Assembly (NCBI RefSeq): GCF_033473495.1
Contig: NC_088937.1
Location: 3,472,001-3,536,000, forward strand
Direction: 5' to 3'
DNA length: 64,000 nucleotides
From: Cercospora beticola
Taxonomy: Eukaryota > Ascomycota > Dothideomycetes > Mycosphaerellales > Mycosphaerellaceae
The notes below the pieces were generated by a model. It searched no databases. It was not told the DNA's origin and worked only from the letters and a program-made list of their open reading frames with translations. Position numbers and translations under genes: made by a program. Below are positions 20,359 through 32,289 of the stretch, in pieces. Numbering within the stretch: position 1 is the first letter of the stretch; each line of letters starts with the position of its first letter.

Positions 20359-23300
20359 TCACTCCTCTCCAAAAACCCCTCTATGATTCTCCAGCAATGC
20401 CTGCACCGCTGCCCTCTGCACCTGCATATCACTCATCTCACGCTCAATAGATAGCGGCCGCATAATCGTCGGCGCAAAAACGACTGCGAGATTCAACGGC
20501 GTCATCAAATTCTTGCTCTCGTACGTGACGACTTTCGCCAAATGCTGGAACAAAAAGCCCAAACAATCGCGATGCGCGTCCGGAAGGCTATCGATTGCGG
20601 CGCGCAGTGCAGAAGCCTGCTTCTCTTTATCCTGAATTTGGCCGGCTTCGAGTAAGGCGTCGTAGACGTCGTAAGTGATGAGTGGGGTAGGCAGTTTGCG
20701 GAAATATTGCTTCAGTGCGCTGGTGATGGCGTGGATATCCAAGTCTTCGTCGGAGATGTCGAAACTGGGGTCTTTTTCGAAGCCTTGTTGGACTTGTTTC
20801 ACTTGGCCTGCGCCGCCTGATTTGCGGTAGATGCCTTCGACATCAATACCGCGCAGCTCTACTTCGGCGATACAGGTCAAGACGATACCGGGCACGACGC
20901 GACCTTCGTGTTCACAGCGGGAGGAGAGCTCGGAGCCGAAGAGGACTGCAGACGTTAGCATAAATATCTCGAACTCGGCATGCGCCATGCACTTACCAGA
21001 TCCATCGGCAGCAGCCAAGTTGACGTTGCTGCTGTTCTTCAAGTGCATGCCAGCTTTACCATTGGCATTCTTGAAGAAGCCATGATTCTTCTCATCTGTT
21101 AAGGTCTGCTTGCTGTTGACGCTGCTGTGATCGCTTCCAGGCATCGCTTGTCCGTTATGGCTTGAATTGTAAGGCATGCCAATAGTATACTGGCCCTTTT
21201 GTGGCTGTTCATTGCCAACAAAGGCACCCTTGATGCCCTTGCTCACCTTCCCGGCCACCTTCTCACCACCTCGCCGCCAGTTGAACTTCTTCGGCTGAGC
21301 ACCCTTTCGAATGTTCACCACTTGCGGCGTCGTGAGAATTGTTGCTTGTTCAGAATCTGGATCCTGCAGCAAGTTTGGCATTGAAGTGTCTGTGACGACC
21401 GGGTTGAGGTTTCGCACTTCTGCGGACGACGCATCCTTCATATTGCCATTGTATATTCCAAGTCCGTTGGCTCCAGGTGTGCCGTTCGGCGCGCGATTGT
21501 CCTGGTACATGCCCTGTATGCTGCGAATGAGCTCGTTGTTGTGAGAGGCCAGTTGCGCGTTCTTGGTTGACAATGACTCGTACTCCTGGAAACCCTTGTC
21601 TTTCATCTGGATCAAGCTGCCAATCTCGTCGGTGAGCTCATTGCGTTTGCGGATCAAATCTTCAATCTGAGCACCCATATTGTCTTTGAGTTTTTGTAAT
21701 GAATCCGCAAAGTCACGTAGAATGCTCGACTTCAGCGCAGAGATGTCCAGCGGCTGGTTGGTATCCTTGACCTTGGCCAAATGCTCCGTCATGGTTTCAA
21801 GCTCCCGTACAATCATCTCGCGCTGCGTGTCGAGGAATGCCATCGTGGAGCGCTTTTCTCGCAATTCGCTGTTGGCCGCCTTGAGGTCACCGCTATTGTC
21901 GAGTTTCTCCTGCAGCTTCAGCTTCTCCGACTCCAGTTCAGCGATATGCTGCTGCGCACGCCGAAGCGACGCGCGGACTGACTCGAAGCCATCCGCACTT
22001 GTGGGCGAGGTGATGTTCGGTGTCGCGCTTGCGAGCGATCCATTCCTAGGCGATTGCCCTCCTTGCGTGGGCGCGCGATCACTGAAACTTCTGCCATGCT
22101 TCACAGCATTCGACACACGTCTCAACACCGAAGGAGAAGACGATCCGTTGTTGCCCGATGTTTGAGGAGCCTCTCCACGAAGTATTCGTCCCATTTCGTC
22201 GTCCATACTAAAGCCGCCGTCGAGACTGTACTTCGGTAGACCAGCACTTCGCAGACCAGGGGATAGCTGCTGGGCGTCGCGATCTTCACTCTGTAGAGTG
22301 CTGATCGAATCATTCTGTCTGTGCCTTTCCGTTGCCGCTGGTGGAGGCGGCGGGGGAGCGTGTCGAGGTGCAATGAAGTCATCATTAGCAACGGACTTGC
22401 TGGGTGCAGTCGGTCGCGTGGCAGACCGCGGCGGCGGAGCGAGATCAAGGCTGACCCGCTGCTGTGGTTCGGGTCTCGAACGGCTGGTATCCCGAGATAT
22501 GGTGCTCTGTGCGTCGACGAAAGACGTGCCCATTGATGACGCTGAAACGTCCCTTTTGTGAGCTGCATTGGTGCTTGGAGTTAGCTGCTCACTTGCCGAC
22601 TGCATAGTAATAGCAGGTGCAGTATTCAAAGAGTCTCCTCGCAATGGTAAACCTCGGTCGGCGTGTCGGGGTGGGACGGGCGTAGCTCCTGGTGTAGTAC
22701 CATCCTTGCGCCTGGGGTCGTCAAATGGGTTGACAGAGTTCTGCGAGCCTACGGACACTGGGGAAATGGGCTTGTTGGAATCGCTATCCCGACTTAACCT
22801 TTCCATAGGCGATACCGCATCTGATTCTCCTGTGCGCGAGGTCTTCCGCGAGTCAGCTCGTTTCGAGGTCGGAACTTCTCCGAGTCGGAAAGGGTCCTGG
22901 GGGCTAGCTTGATTGCTCAGTGCTTTGTGGTCTGTTGCCAGAGGATGTGGTTGCGGCTTGCTGACAGTCCGCTCTGGTGGTGAGGTGACCACAGGCGTAG
23001 CACCATTTACAGGCGTATTGCCTCCAGAGGTATCCCGCTTCCTGCTACGGCCCTTGTCTTGATACAAAATGTGTGGACTCGGCTTGGAATGGCTCGCCGA
23101 GCGATCCCGGTCAGGCTCGCGTTCAGTGGAGACTGATCTCGACGAAGCACTGGCAGTGCCTGGGCGCCCATCTTGCGCATGCTCTTTCGTGGACGGCTTT
23201 GCCGACAGCCGCCCGTTTGCGCCAAAATAGTCTCTGGGCGGCAGATTTTCCTTCTGCGCTGCTGGTGGTGATAATTCCTCGGGTGCTCTCGAAGTTCTGT

Positions 23301-24360
23301 TTCGCGGCATTGACATCTGCGATTGCGGGGGCGCTTGTACCGGCGTGGGATCGAAAGCCATTGGGAGAAAGCCCCTTTCGGAATCGTCATCGTCGTTCGA
23401 GCTCGACACGTTGGAGGGTCTCCCTTCACCGTATGTACTGGCTGGCAATGTGGGCCCATCTGCTTGCAATTAGCTCCCATTGTTCCTGCTCAATAATACC
23501 GTGCAACTCACCTTTCCGTGTCGTTTCAGTAAGCGGGGACACGTCGCGATTGTAATTCTTAGAATGAGATGCACCGCGAGTGCGTGAAGTCGTGTGCTTC
23601 TGTGACGCGGATTCCAATTGCGGTGTCTGGTTGGCCGAGTCCGTCTCAGGCGCTGCCTCACTTTCTGGTGTGAAGGCACTCTGAGGAGCAACTCCAGGAG
23701 GAAGCGAAGGCAATGCCTTATCGTGCCCCGGTTGCGCTCCCGCCGCGGTCTGTTTCGGTGTTCGCGCTTTTTTCCGCCGTCGCGCCATGAGGCTCTCATG
23801 ACAGCTCATGCAGAAGATGCCCTGCGATGTGCGAGCATATCGCAGATTCTCGATCTTCCTCTTGCAATTTCGACATCGGAAACATCCTGAGCAAAAGGCC
23901 TGGTCGCCCGTCAAAATTGCCAGGTCCTCGATTTTGTTGTTGCATGCGCTGCAGCTGTATGTACAGTTGTTGCAGATGAGGCTCCCATCGCCGAGGAGGA
24001 GCAAGTTGGCGTCCGAGTCCAGAAGAGTGCCACATGTATTACATCGGAAGCAATCAATGTGCCATCGGTTGCCCGCTGTGTCATCATCGTCAGCATGAAT
24101 ACCATCCCGCAGCCATATCTCCATCATGTTGTCTGCGCCGCACACGCTCATGCAGAATCAGAGAAGGATCGCACGTACCAAGTTCAAATGCTTTGCCCTC
24201 TTCGAGTATCTACGGCGACGTGTTAGTTAGACTTTCCATGTCGCAACCTACTTGGAATTGGATGTGATGATACCTCTCCACAGCCCTTGCACGGGTATAC
24301 CACATCCTCCTGCTCCATAGGTGATTCGGGGTATGTGCTAGGAGACTCCATCGTAGCCAT
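20359..24360 (-). CDS. Rho GTPase-activating protein with two LIM domains
   Basis: Five exons (24274-24360, 24179-24209, 23512-24075, 20997-23459, 20359-20945) give 1,243 aa. Tandem LIM zinc domains lie at about 24-140 (CKGCGEILEEGKAFELAGN..., then CFRCNTC, CSACNNK, CFRCRNC and FCMSCH). A long Ser/Pro-rich disordered region follows, then a coiled coil near 540-640 (RRAQQHIAELESEKLKLQEK). The C-terminal RhoGAP domain spans about 1050-1240. The arginine finger is R1089 in GIYRKSGG, so the domain should be active. The family turns off Rho or Cdc42 to guide polarity, septation and wall growth. The LIM part is interrupted by three introns. The 51 nt intron 20946-20996 has no stop and keeps frame if retained, adding 17 residues just before the GAP domain. 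The start Met is the first ATG in the exon. Confidence 0.93.
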
Positions 24361-24980
24361 TGTCACTGCCGTGGGCTCAGCCCGGGCAATGGCTCATGTA
24401 ATGCCGGAGCGGCGACGCCTTCGGATGTCGCTGGCGCTGATAGCCTGATGTGTTCGTTCGTCGTGCTTCGTGATCGCGATCCAATTCGTGGGCCCTGCTC
24501 TTCCGCTGCGGTGTTGCTTGCTTGCTTGCTTCTTCTCTTCTCACGCAGCTCCCGTGCTGCTATGTGTCTCCTTGCCCGCCGGCTAGCATGAACCATTCGC
24601 GACAATACTCCTCCCAATAGTGCAGCTCCAAGTCCAAGCGAGTGTGGCCGCGCCGTCGCGCACCGCCGCCGTGAGTCCCGACAGGAGGTGTCGGTGGTGA
24701 GGATGACGAGGCGTGGTTGCAGCAAAGAGCCGGCAGAAGACCAGTCCCGCCCCAGTCAGCGAGGTCCAGTTGCGCCAAGGTTGGAAGTGAAGGGGGGACC
24801 AGCTCAGATCTCGACCGCTCAAACTCTCGCTCGGGCGGCGTGAGCGAATGGCGCTTGCGGATTTGGGCTAGCTGGGCGCAGCTACAACAGTGACTTCCCC
24901 AACATCGACGACGCCGCTCGGAGGGTCGACGGAGGTGGTGCAGCACGGCGATAATGGCTCGGCTAGGCACAGCGATCGAG

Positions 24981-25001
24981 CAGCAGCAGCAGCAGCAGCA
25001 G
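24981..25001 (+). repeat. (CAG)7 microsatellite
   Basis: Seven perfect CAG units, not inside a supported gene. Likely length-variable between isolates. Confidence 0.9.
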
Positions 25002-25017
25002 GGCGCCACGAGAGAGC

Positions 25018-25037
25018 GCAGGCAGGCAGGCAGGCAG
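25018..25037 (+). repeat. (GCAG)5 microsatellite
   Basis: Five perfect GCAG units 16 bp after the CAG run, in the same non-coding gap. Confidence 0.9.
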
Positions 25038-27323
25038 TGGGATTGCGGACACGCGAGACGGCTGACACTTCAAAGCACCTCGCAGGCCAGGGCTCGCCTG
25101 CCCGCCGCGCTCTCTCCCTCTGCACAGGCCGGCGCGCAACAGACGCATCTTGAAACAGCCTTTCCGCTGGCCTTCCTAGCGTCCGCTTGCCGTCTGTACT
25201 GTACGTTGCGCTCCACCACCAGCTCGGCGCACGGGTATGCCGTGCGACGCGCGTGGGACAGACAGGAAGCTATGCGCCACCCATTGCGACGTCGTCTCAT
25301 GGCGAGCACTCGCTGTGCTGCGGTGTTTGGCTCGACGAAAACCACGCCATCAGCCTACTGGCCGGGCGCGCGTCTCAGCTCTGGGGGCCCCAAGGTGAAA
25401 CTTGGACGCACGGCGGCCGAGCCTCTCATCGAGATGAAGACTTGCATTGTGCCGCAAACCCACGCAGATCTGCCTGGTGTGCTGCCTCATCCTGCCTGAC
25501 CGCTGGGACGCGGTCTGTTTGGCCCATCACTGGCCGTCCCAAATAGATTCGACGACCCCTGTTGCCAGTGGACGCGCGCTGTCGCAGATTCTCTCGCGCA
25601 GCCTGTCAAACGCCCTGAATTCGAGGCCAAATCCTTCGCGGCTATCCCGCATGCGCCTCTGTTGGTGCTTTTCCTCTCGCTAAGGCAACTTTGTCGTGAA
25701 AGCCGAGCTCGAGCACACGAGCACACGCGAGACCCTGAGCGCGACACGCAAATTGGTGCTGGCCCACCTGCATCTGCCAGAATTGTACGCTGTACCGGAC
25801 GTGACGCGCCTCATCGAAGCAGCAATGCAGCATGGAGGAGACAAGAATAGGGGCCAAGGCAGGTCCAGGATGATGACCCAACATCGGGCCAGCCTCACCG
25901 CTGAATTGCTGCAAAACTGTCTTACAGCCTCTGGTATGGAAGCGTCAGCAGATCACCACACCCTCTTCGTGCTGCGCAACAGCAGACATCGTCATCTCCA
26001 AATGTCCACACGTTGCGAGAACACTTTGTGGTTCGGTCGGCGAATTATCGTGCGCAAGCGGACCGCTTTTCGCGCTCTCGCCAGCTGGCAGCCCGCATCA
26101 ACCTAATGCGCCTCATAGCCGCTATCGAGAACCTCGGATTGGCGAATCATAACAAAGATCAGAGCTTGGCCAGACTTCACCCTCGCCAGATTAGGAGTGT
26201 ACACAGATACATTCTCCCACACCTGTTGTCTCTCGTCGAACGCTGACAACGCTGACACTGCCCAAAGGAAGCAACGGACAGAGGAGCGTTCTCAGTGGCG
26301 TTGAGCCAAAAAACGCCGAACACGTTGGAACGTGTAGCGTCGCAGCCTTACAGCCTGTCGATGCTCATCTACACCATGCCGCTAGGGCACCAGAACTACA
26401 TCCGGAGTGGCTTCCGTTGCATATGCTGCAGGATGGCAAAGGTCATATGAACAAACACATCCTGCACCAGCACAACTCCAAGGCACATTCGACTTCTGAT
26501 TCGTCCGTTTCCTATCTGTCAGGTACAGCACGTACACCACACATCGATCGCATCGCCAAAGAAAAATTCAGGAGTCACTCCACGCAACCAATGTCCGGCC
26601 AACTGATAACAACGCTCAGTGTGAGAATCGCTCGTCGATCTCGCGAATAGACCTATGTTTCCAAGGAGCAACAAGAGCAGATGCAATCACATTTGTGACG
26701 CCACGACCAAGCCGTTGACCCCACATCTCCAACTTCACCGTGCTCGCCCCCTTTCTCGTACCTATACTCCTTCTGGAATGAGACCAAGATCGACAAACGC
26801 TTGATCCGCCCCTGCAGCAACCAGTGCAGCTTTTCATTGCCTTCTTCGGGCAATTCTATAGACTATGCGGAGTTACGAGAAAATCCGCTCACAAAAATTC
26901 ACTGTCTTGCGCTCGTTGATAGAATCTCCGACATTGGGCCCATAGAACACAACAGACAGGAAAAGTGAGGTGTGAAGCACACATGGCCCCGAAACAGCCC
27001 TTGTACACCAAAAAATGCTATACCGTAAGAGGGAATTCTAGAAAGAAGCTGGAAGTAGTGGTAGTAGTAGTGGTAGAACTCTTTGGTCGCTTTTTCCCCC
27101 ATTGCAACCAACCCTTTCCAAACCAAAAAGACTCCCCATCTTTTCCATCCCTTCCAACCCAGCATTTCAATGCAATCCCTAGAACCCAACGCCTGCGCTT
27201 GTACTTAGTGGTATTACGACAACGTGTGCCTGCAAAGGGGACAAAAGAGAATACGAGATCAAGTGCTCATCCGTCCCTTCACTTCCTCCCCTATCCGCTC
27301 TCTTCTCCAGCGAAGCTCAAACC

Positions 27324-30300
27324 CTACTGCGTCGCAATCCCAGCCAACCTATTCCCCTTCTTTGCAATATAATAAGTCAACAAGCCCAAACGACCCTCAT
27401 CAACACCCTTGAATTCCTGCCAGAAGTTCGCCTTACTCGGCTCAAAGACATCGAACAACTCACTCGCGAGATCGACATCGACTTTCCTCACTTCCGAATC
27501 TGCGTCATTCAAAAATCGAGCTGTAGTCTGTGCGAGTCGGGACTTGCGTTCTGGGCCTAGATCGGCATCCCTGTCAGACTTCGATTTTGTGACGAGTTGG
27601 CGGAGAATCGAAAGTGCCATGGCGATCATTCGAGGAGATTCTTCGCTGCTTTCAGGAAGGAAGTCGAGAACGGCATCGATGCAGTTTTCGTAGTTGGCAT
27701 CTTTGATGATTTCATCGGCGGTACGTTGGATGTCTGATGTGACGTGGCTGTTTGCGTCTACTGCGCTGCGCACTGCAAGGACTGTGACGAGTGCTTTGGC
27801 GTGCCAGGCTGTCGCGTCTTTGGGGTGCAGTGCAACGAGAGCTCGGAGCACGCTCAGTGCTTGCGCTTTTAGTCCGGCGAGTTTTGAAGGCTGTGGTGCC
27901 AATTTGGAATCTTGGTCCATGGTTTGTAGATACTCGAGCAGGACCGTCATGAGCTCATCGTATTTCTTGCCGCCGTCCCAGATGTCGCCCTTGTATTTGA
28001 CGAGATCTTGTACGCGACGGAAGCCGTGTGCATCCAGTGCCTTGGTCCTGATGCGCTCAATACCAGAACTTAGTAGTCGCCGGTTTCTGACTACCTCTGC
28101 CCGATCCTGAGGTGTCGAACTGAGTGGTGGGGGTCGTACGCCATTGGTTTGAGGTGGGCTGTTAGGACCATTACTCGAGCCAACGCTTTGTGTAGGGCTC
28201 GTCTCTCTGACATTCTCGTTCAACGGAAGTTCGCCTAGAACCTTTCGGTCATCCTGCGCGCCGGCTTGTGTCGTGCTCTCAACGAATGGGTCCTCATATA
28301 TTTGCACCTCATCAGCTCCTCGAACAGGTCCGCCTTGATGAACACTGTCCACGTCGTCCATTGGCCCTCCTGAGCCACTAATGGTTCGCTGTGCCTCGGG
28401 AGAGAGCTTGCCCACATTGCGCGCTTCCTCAAACATGGCCCTGATAGGACTCCTGTATGCCAAAGGCGAAGGTGCTCGCGGCTGATTTGGTAGACTTGGC
28501 ATGACCATAGTGAAGTTCTCTTCTTCTGCCAAGTATGGGATGCCACTGTCCACGGACCTAGTCTCGCCGAGCCCAGGACGCTTGTGGCCTGGGGAGAATT
28601 GCCCTCTATCAGTGATGCCTCTCGGCATGCCCGTCGGACGGTCGTCCTCCCGGAAGCTACGGGCGGTCTCACTGCCTTTGCTGCTAGGTCTTGAGTCAAG
28701 TCCGGGCTGTGACTGCTTCCTTGACAGAGCGGGACTGTATCGGAATGGGCTCGCTCGAGGGCTGCCGTTAGCAACTCCTGCTGTTTTGCCAGTGTTCCTA
28801 GCAGTGCCAGAAGCTGCAGCAGATGCCTTTGACGCGCCAGTATTCTTATCTGGGCTTCCAGCATCGCTGTCGGTTGCTGGTGTCGTTGGTCGTAGCATGC
28901 GTCTTGATGCATATGGGTCGGCTGTTTGTGGGCGTGCAATCTCCGGTCTTCGTGGCCGCCGCACAGGACCAGACATGAGGGAACTACCCTTCTTCGCAGC
29001 TGCTGCGGAACCGGACGCTTCTGTTGTCGAAGCATTTGATTGACCAGACACTTGCCTGTTCGTGACCTGTGACATTTTTGAAGGTCCACGAACCGAGCCA
29101 TTTGGGGTTGCTCGGCTTTTCACAGGCGACAGATCAGCCATGGCCGAGTTTGGCCGTGACGGCAGCTTGCCACCACTCTTTGCTTTCCTCTGCGCCTCCA
29201 TGTGTTCACGCAAGGTAGTTCTGCTTGCCGTGCCTCCAGGTCTCGATGATGTTGAAGCCGCCGCCACGGACTGGTGCAAGTATGCATTAGGATTGTTAGG
29301 ATCTTTCTCAAGAGCGGCCTTGGCCTTCGGGTCTAATGCGCCCATGATCTTCTCTGCCTTAGCTGGCCATGTCTTCGCGAAAGTCCAGTATGTGGCTCGT
29401 GTGCTTTCCTTGAATTTGGGGTTTGAGTCGTCCAGCCCTTTCTTGATGCACTTCTCCGCTAGCTCGAGACCACCAGAGCTGTCGAAGCTGCTCTTGTAGC
29501 TCGCTTGTCGCTTCAGGATGATCGAGAGCCAGCCTGTTGAATATTGCCTTACTTGTGCGTTTTTGTCCTGCGCAGCCAGCCAGATGTGTCGCATCATCTG
29601 GTTGTGGTATGTGCAGTTCTGGAAGATCTCACCTGCTGTTATCCTGCCGTTCTCCGCTTGAATGTGTTTTGTGGCAGCGCTCATCTTGATGAACGACTGA
29701 AGCAGAATCTCAACATGAGGATCCATGGCAGGGCCGAGTGTCTTCGCAAGCTCTTGTATCAATTGACAGCCGTTTGAGGCCATGGTTGTGCGCAGGGAGT
29801 TTGCGATCTTCAGAATACCTTCTATCACGCTCTTGATTCCAGCCATGAATGCATGATGATACTCATTCGGCGCATTGCCCTTCAATATTCGCCTCAATTT
29901 CAAGACAGCTTTGTCTCGAGGCACCCAGTTGTGCTCGGTCTCCTTTCCTTCCATGTGCGGCAGCATATCGTTGAAGATATCTTCGAGTTCTCTTTGAGAG
30001 TGCAGATATATGGGATCCATCGGAACGGTCTCTTGCGGTGGCGGCTGCGCAGCCTCGCTCTTCAGGATTTCGTCTAGGTCCTTGTGCGCTGGCAACGATC
30101 GCGTCGAGGCAGCCATGTCTGGTGTCGCAGTTCGCGCTGGATTGCTCGATGTCTGTGGCCGTGACGCAGTTCCCTCCGCGCCAATACCGGCCAGAATTTG
30201 GGTCGCAATAGCATGCCGCACCGAATATGCTTTCAGTTGCTTTTTCAGGTCGAGCTTGGCACCATTCGGCGCGTCGCTGAATAATTCCAATACAACAGCT

Positions 30301-30857
30301 TTGGCGGCTTCTCGCACTGTCCCGTCCGCGTCTTCCAACCTCGCCACAATGCTCTGTGTGTAGGACTTGAAAGGCATGCCTTCGTCTTTGTGCATCCGAG
30401 CCACCCACCTCATTCCCGTCTCCTTTGCGCGCACGCTGGACCCTCCAATGGCCTCATCCCGAATGATCTCTTCGATGTCGCTCGTGCAAAAGGGGTACAA
30501 GTCGCCCATTGCTTGCGACGCAGCCGCGCGCACTGGTTCGCGCAAATCACCCAGCCTTTCCTGAAGGGCCGGGAGGAGCCTCGGCGCAAGTTGTGAGATG
30601 GCATGGCCGCTGTTGTCCTGGATTTTGAGTCGCTTTACCAAGTGTCCAAGGGTCGATAATGCAGTGTTGAGCAGCGTCGAGGATGCCTGTTGTGAAATAG
30701 CGAGTTTGATGCAGTCGAAAATGGTGGATTGGGCGTTCTCGGGCACTCGATAGTGCTTGATGTCGGATTTGAGCGCGTTGAGCTGGTTGATCTTGACGTC
30801 GGTCTGCGCCGAGGGTCGCTTGAGCGTACTCAACAGAGTCGCTGCTTGCTGATCCAT
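27324..30857 (-). CDS. stu1: STU1, CLASP-family microtubule-binding protein
   Basis: One exon of 1,177 aa. CLASP proteins bind microtubule plus ends and the mitotic spindle and promote rescue of shrinking microtubules. The N-terminus (AATLLSTLKRPSAQTDVKIN then HYRVPENAQSTIFDCIKLAI) matches fungal STU1. It begins a first TOG-like array of HEAT helices (about 1-230). A second conserved CLASP block at about 305-540 contains WVPRDKAVLKLRRILKGN. The centre (about 550-850) is Ser/Pro/Arg-rich and basic, as expected for the microtubule-lattice contact. A C-terminal helical block (about 930-1177) follows. No intron is needed. Length fits the family. Confidence 0.93.
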   Translation of the reverse strand: MDQQAATLLSTLKRPSAQTDVKINQLNALKSDIKHYRVPENAQSTIFDCIKLAISQQASSTLLNTALSTLGHLVKRLKIQDNSGHAISQLAPRLLPALQERLGDLREPVRAAASQAMGDLYPFCTSDIEEIIRDEAIGGSSVRAKETGMRWVARMHKDEGMPFKSYTQSIVARLEDADGTVREAAKAVVLELFSDAPNGAKLDLKKQLKAYSVRHAIATQILAGIGAEGTASRPQTSSNPARTATPDMAASTRSLPAHKDLDEILKSEAAQPPPQETVPMDPIYLHSQRELEDIFNDMLPHMEGKETEHNWVPRDKAVLKLRRILKGNAPNEYHHAFMAGIKSVIEGILKIANSLRTTMASNGCQLIQELAKTLGPAMDPHVEILLQSFIKMSAATKHIQAENGRITAGEIFQNCTYHNQMMRHIWLAAQDKNAQVRQYSTGWLSIILKRQASYKSSFDSSGGLELAEKCIKKGLDDSNPKFKESTRATYWTFAKTWPAKAEKIMGALDPKAKAALEKDPNNPNAYLHQSVAAASTSSRPGGTASRTTLREHMEAQRKAKSGGKLPSRPNSAMADLSPVKSRATPNGSVRGPSKMSQVTNRQVSGQSNASTTEASGSAAAAKKGSSLMSGPVRRPRRPEIARPQTADPYASRRMLRPTTPATDSDAGSPDKNTGASKASAAASGTARNTGKTAGVANGSPRASPFRYSPALSRKQSQPGLDSRPSSKGSETARSFREDDRPTGMPRGITDRGQFSPGHKRPGLGETRSVDSGIPYLAEEENFTMVMPSLPNQPRAPSPLAYRSPIRAMFEEARNVGKLSPEAQRTISGSGGPMDDVDSVHQGGPVRGADEVQIYEDPFVESTTQAGAQDDRKVLGELPLNENVRETSPTQSVGSSNGPNSPPQTNGVRPPPLSSTPQDRAEVVRNRRLLSSGIERIRTKALDAHGFRRVQDLVKYKGDIWDGGKKYDELMTVLLEYLQTMDQDSKLAPQPSKLAGLKAQALSVLRALVALHPKDATAWHAKALVTVLAVRSAVDANSHVTSDIQRTADEIIKDANYENCIDAVLDFLPESSEESPRMIAMALSILRQLVTKSKSDRDADLGPERKSRLAQTTARFLNDADSEVRKVDVDLASELFDVFEPSKANFWQEFKGVDEGRLGLLTYYIAKKGNRLAGIATQ

Positions 30858-31521
30858 GGCGAGCGCGTCGTGAGCGGTGCAGGCCGTGATCGAGTTGTTG
30901 TGACTGATCAGTGGGTAGTGTGTGCTGGCAGGGAGCTATCGATGGAGTCGCCGACAAACACGCGCGACTTCTCGTAGATCCGCACTGTCGCATAGGCAAC
31001 CGTGCGTGGGTTTTACGGGTCTTGTCTCCGACGCACAGCAGCGGGTCAGTTACAGATGCAGTTATGAACTCGGTGTATTTTGCATATCTATCGTTCCTGC
31101 TGTTCGTGCATGTGTTTGTGAATGCTCCTGCTCACCACACTGCCGTCGTTCCTGCACGATTTCGTCAAGTTGCCGAATAGCGCTGATGTTAAAGTTTGTG
31201 GTCTCCGCGAATCGCCAGACATCCCTGCATGATGAGGCCAAGAGGCGTCTTGGACCAAGCCATGCGAGGGATGCGGAGTGTGAAACCACACATTCACTTC
31301 CATTTGAACGCATCACATATCTGAGCAGCATCGAGATACAGTGACTCACTGTCCTCTGTTGTCGGATTCAGATCCCGAGTAGCTACTCCGCCAGGCCGAG
31401 GAAGCATAAGAAGGCCATCAAGCCACAGGGTCGCGCATCAAGATACTCACCGACCAATCTGCTCGTAGACAAGATCTGAGTATCTTCGCCGCCTTATTGC
31501 ACTTCACAAGACCACTCAAGC
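30858..31521. promoter_or_regulatory. Divergent spacer, STU1 and metallopeptidase genes
   Basis: 664 bp between diverging genes. No coding sequence is supported and no clear motif stands out. Confidence 0.35.
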
Positions 31522-32289
31522 ATGCCTACGATTCCAAGGCTGGAGAATGCTACATCTCCCGAGCCTTCGACACTTCCCATCCGTAAACACAAATTCGACT
31601 GTCCGAAGCTGCGATTACAGCTTCATGATGTGAACCACGAAGGCTCAGCAATCTTCCTATCAAACATCAAAGCCTCCGAGGACTTTGAGACTCAGGTTCA
31701 AAATGTGCTCAATCTGCTGTACGACGTTCCTTCTGCTCATCGACCAGGCACACGAAGCGTAACTTTGATTCTCCGGGAAATGGATGGTGTTGCTTACACC
31801 ACTGGCATTGATCTTGATGATGATCACAAAGAGATCCACTTCAATTTGAACTACATCAATCGAACCCGACCGGATCAGAGACACGAGTTGCTGGGCGTTA
31901 TCTGCCACGAACTGGTGCATTGCTTTCAATGGAACGCGGAGGGAACGTGCAACGGTGGATTGATCGAAGGCATTGCTGACTGGGTACGTCTGCGAGCTGG
32001 GCTTGCAGCCAAGCATTGGAAGCGTGAAGCTAGTGGCGACTGGGATGGCGGCTATCAGCATACTGGATACTTTCTGGATTGGCTGGAGCACAAGTTTGGA
32101 CCTGGCACTGTCAGGAAGATCAATGGCTGCTTGAGGAAAGGGAAATACGATGATGATCTGTTCAAGGAGTGCTGTGATGGGCACAGTGTGAAGAAGTTGT
32201 GGAAAGAATATGGCCAGTCTCTCGAGAAGGACAAAAAGAAGCACGATGACGAGTCCAAGGCGAAGGAGGAGATCAAGAGTTGTTCTTGA
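31522..32289 (+). CDS. Basic-secretory-protein-type zinc metallopeptidase
   Basis: One exon, 255 aa. It has the plant BSP-family peptidase core: HELVH (129-133) with two zinc His and the catalytic Glu, then GLIEGIADWVR (146-156), where the EGIAD acids supply the third ligand or support. Upstream, TLILREMDGVAYTTG and KEIHFNLNYI form the usual edge strands. Despite the family name there is no signal peptide; the first 25 residues are polar and the last 30 are Lys/Glu/Asp-rich. It is therefore probably intracellular or exported by another route. The ATG at 31522 is the first in frame. Substrates of fungal members are unknown. Confidence 0.87.
   Translation: MPTIPRLENATSPEPSTLPIRKHKFDCPKLRLQLHDVNHEGSAIFLSNIKASEDFETQVQNVLNLLYDVPSAHRPGTRSVTLILREMDGVAYTTGIDLDDDHKEIHFNLNYINRTRPDQRHELLGVICHELVHCFQWNAEGTCNGGLIEGIADWVRLRAGLAAKHWKREASGDWDGGYQHTGYFLDWLEHKFGPGTVRKINGCLRKGKYDDDLFKECCDGHSVKKLWKEYGQSLEKDKKKHDDESKAKEEIKSCS

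Larger units (their letters stand above)
24361..27323. other. 3 kb gap upstream of the RhoGAP gene
   Basis: 2,963 bp without a recognised gene, between the start of the RhoGAP and the stop of STU1, both on the minus strand. The half nearest the RhoGAP is GC-rich with simple repeats. Plus-strand frames at 24954-25499 and 25696-26106 have no family resemblance. A long 5' leader or promoter of the RhoGAP is the simplest reading. Confidence 0.3.

Noticed and set aside
24954..25499. 181-codon plus-strand frame containing a poly-Gln run
   Set aside because: The poly-Gln run is just the (CAG)7 microsatellite. The rest is low-information and overlapped by frames on both strands.
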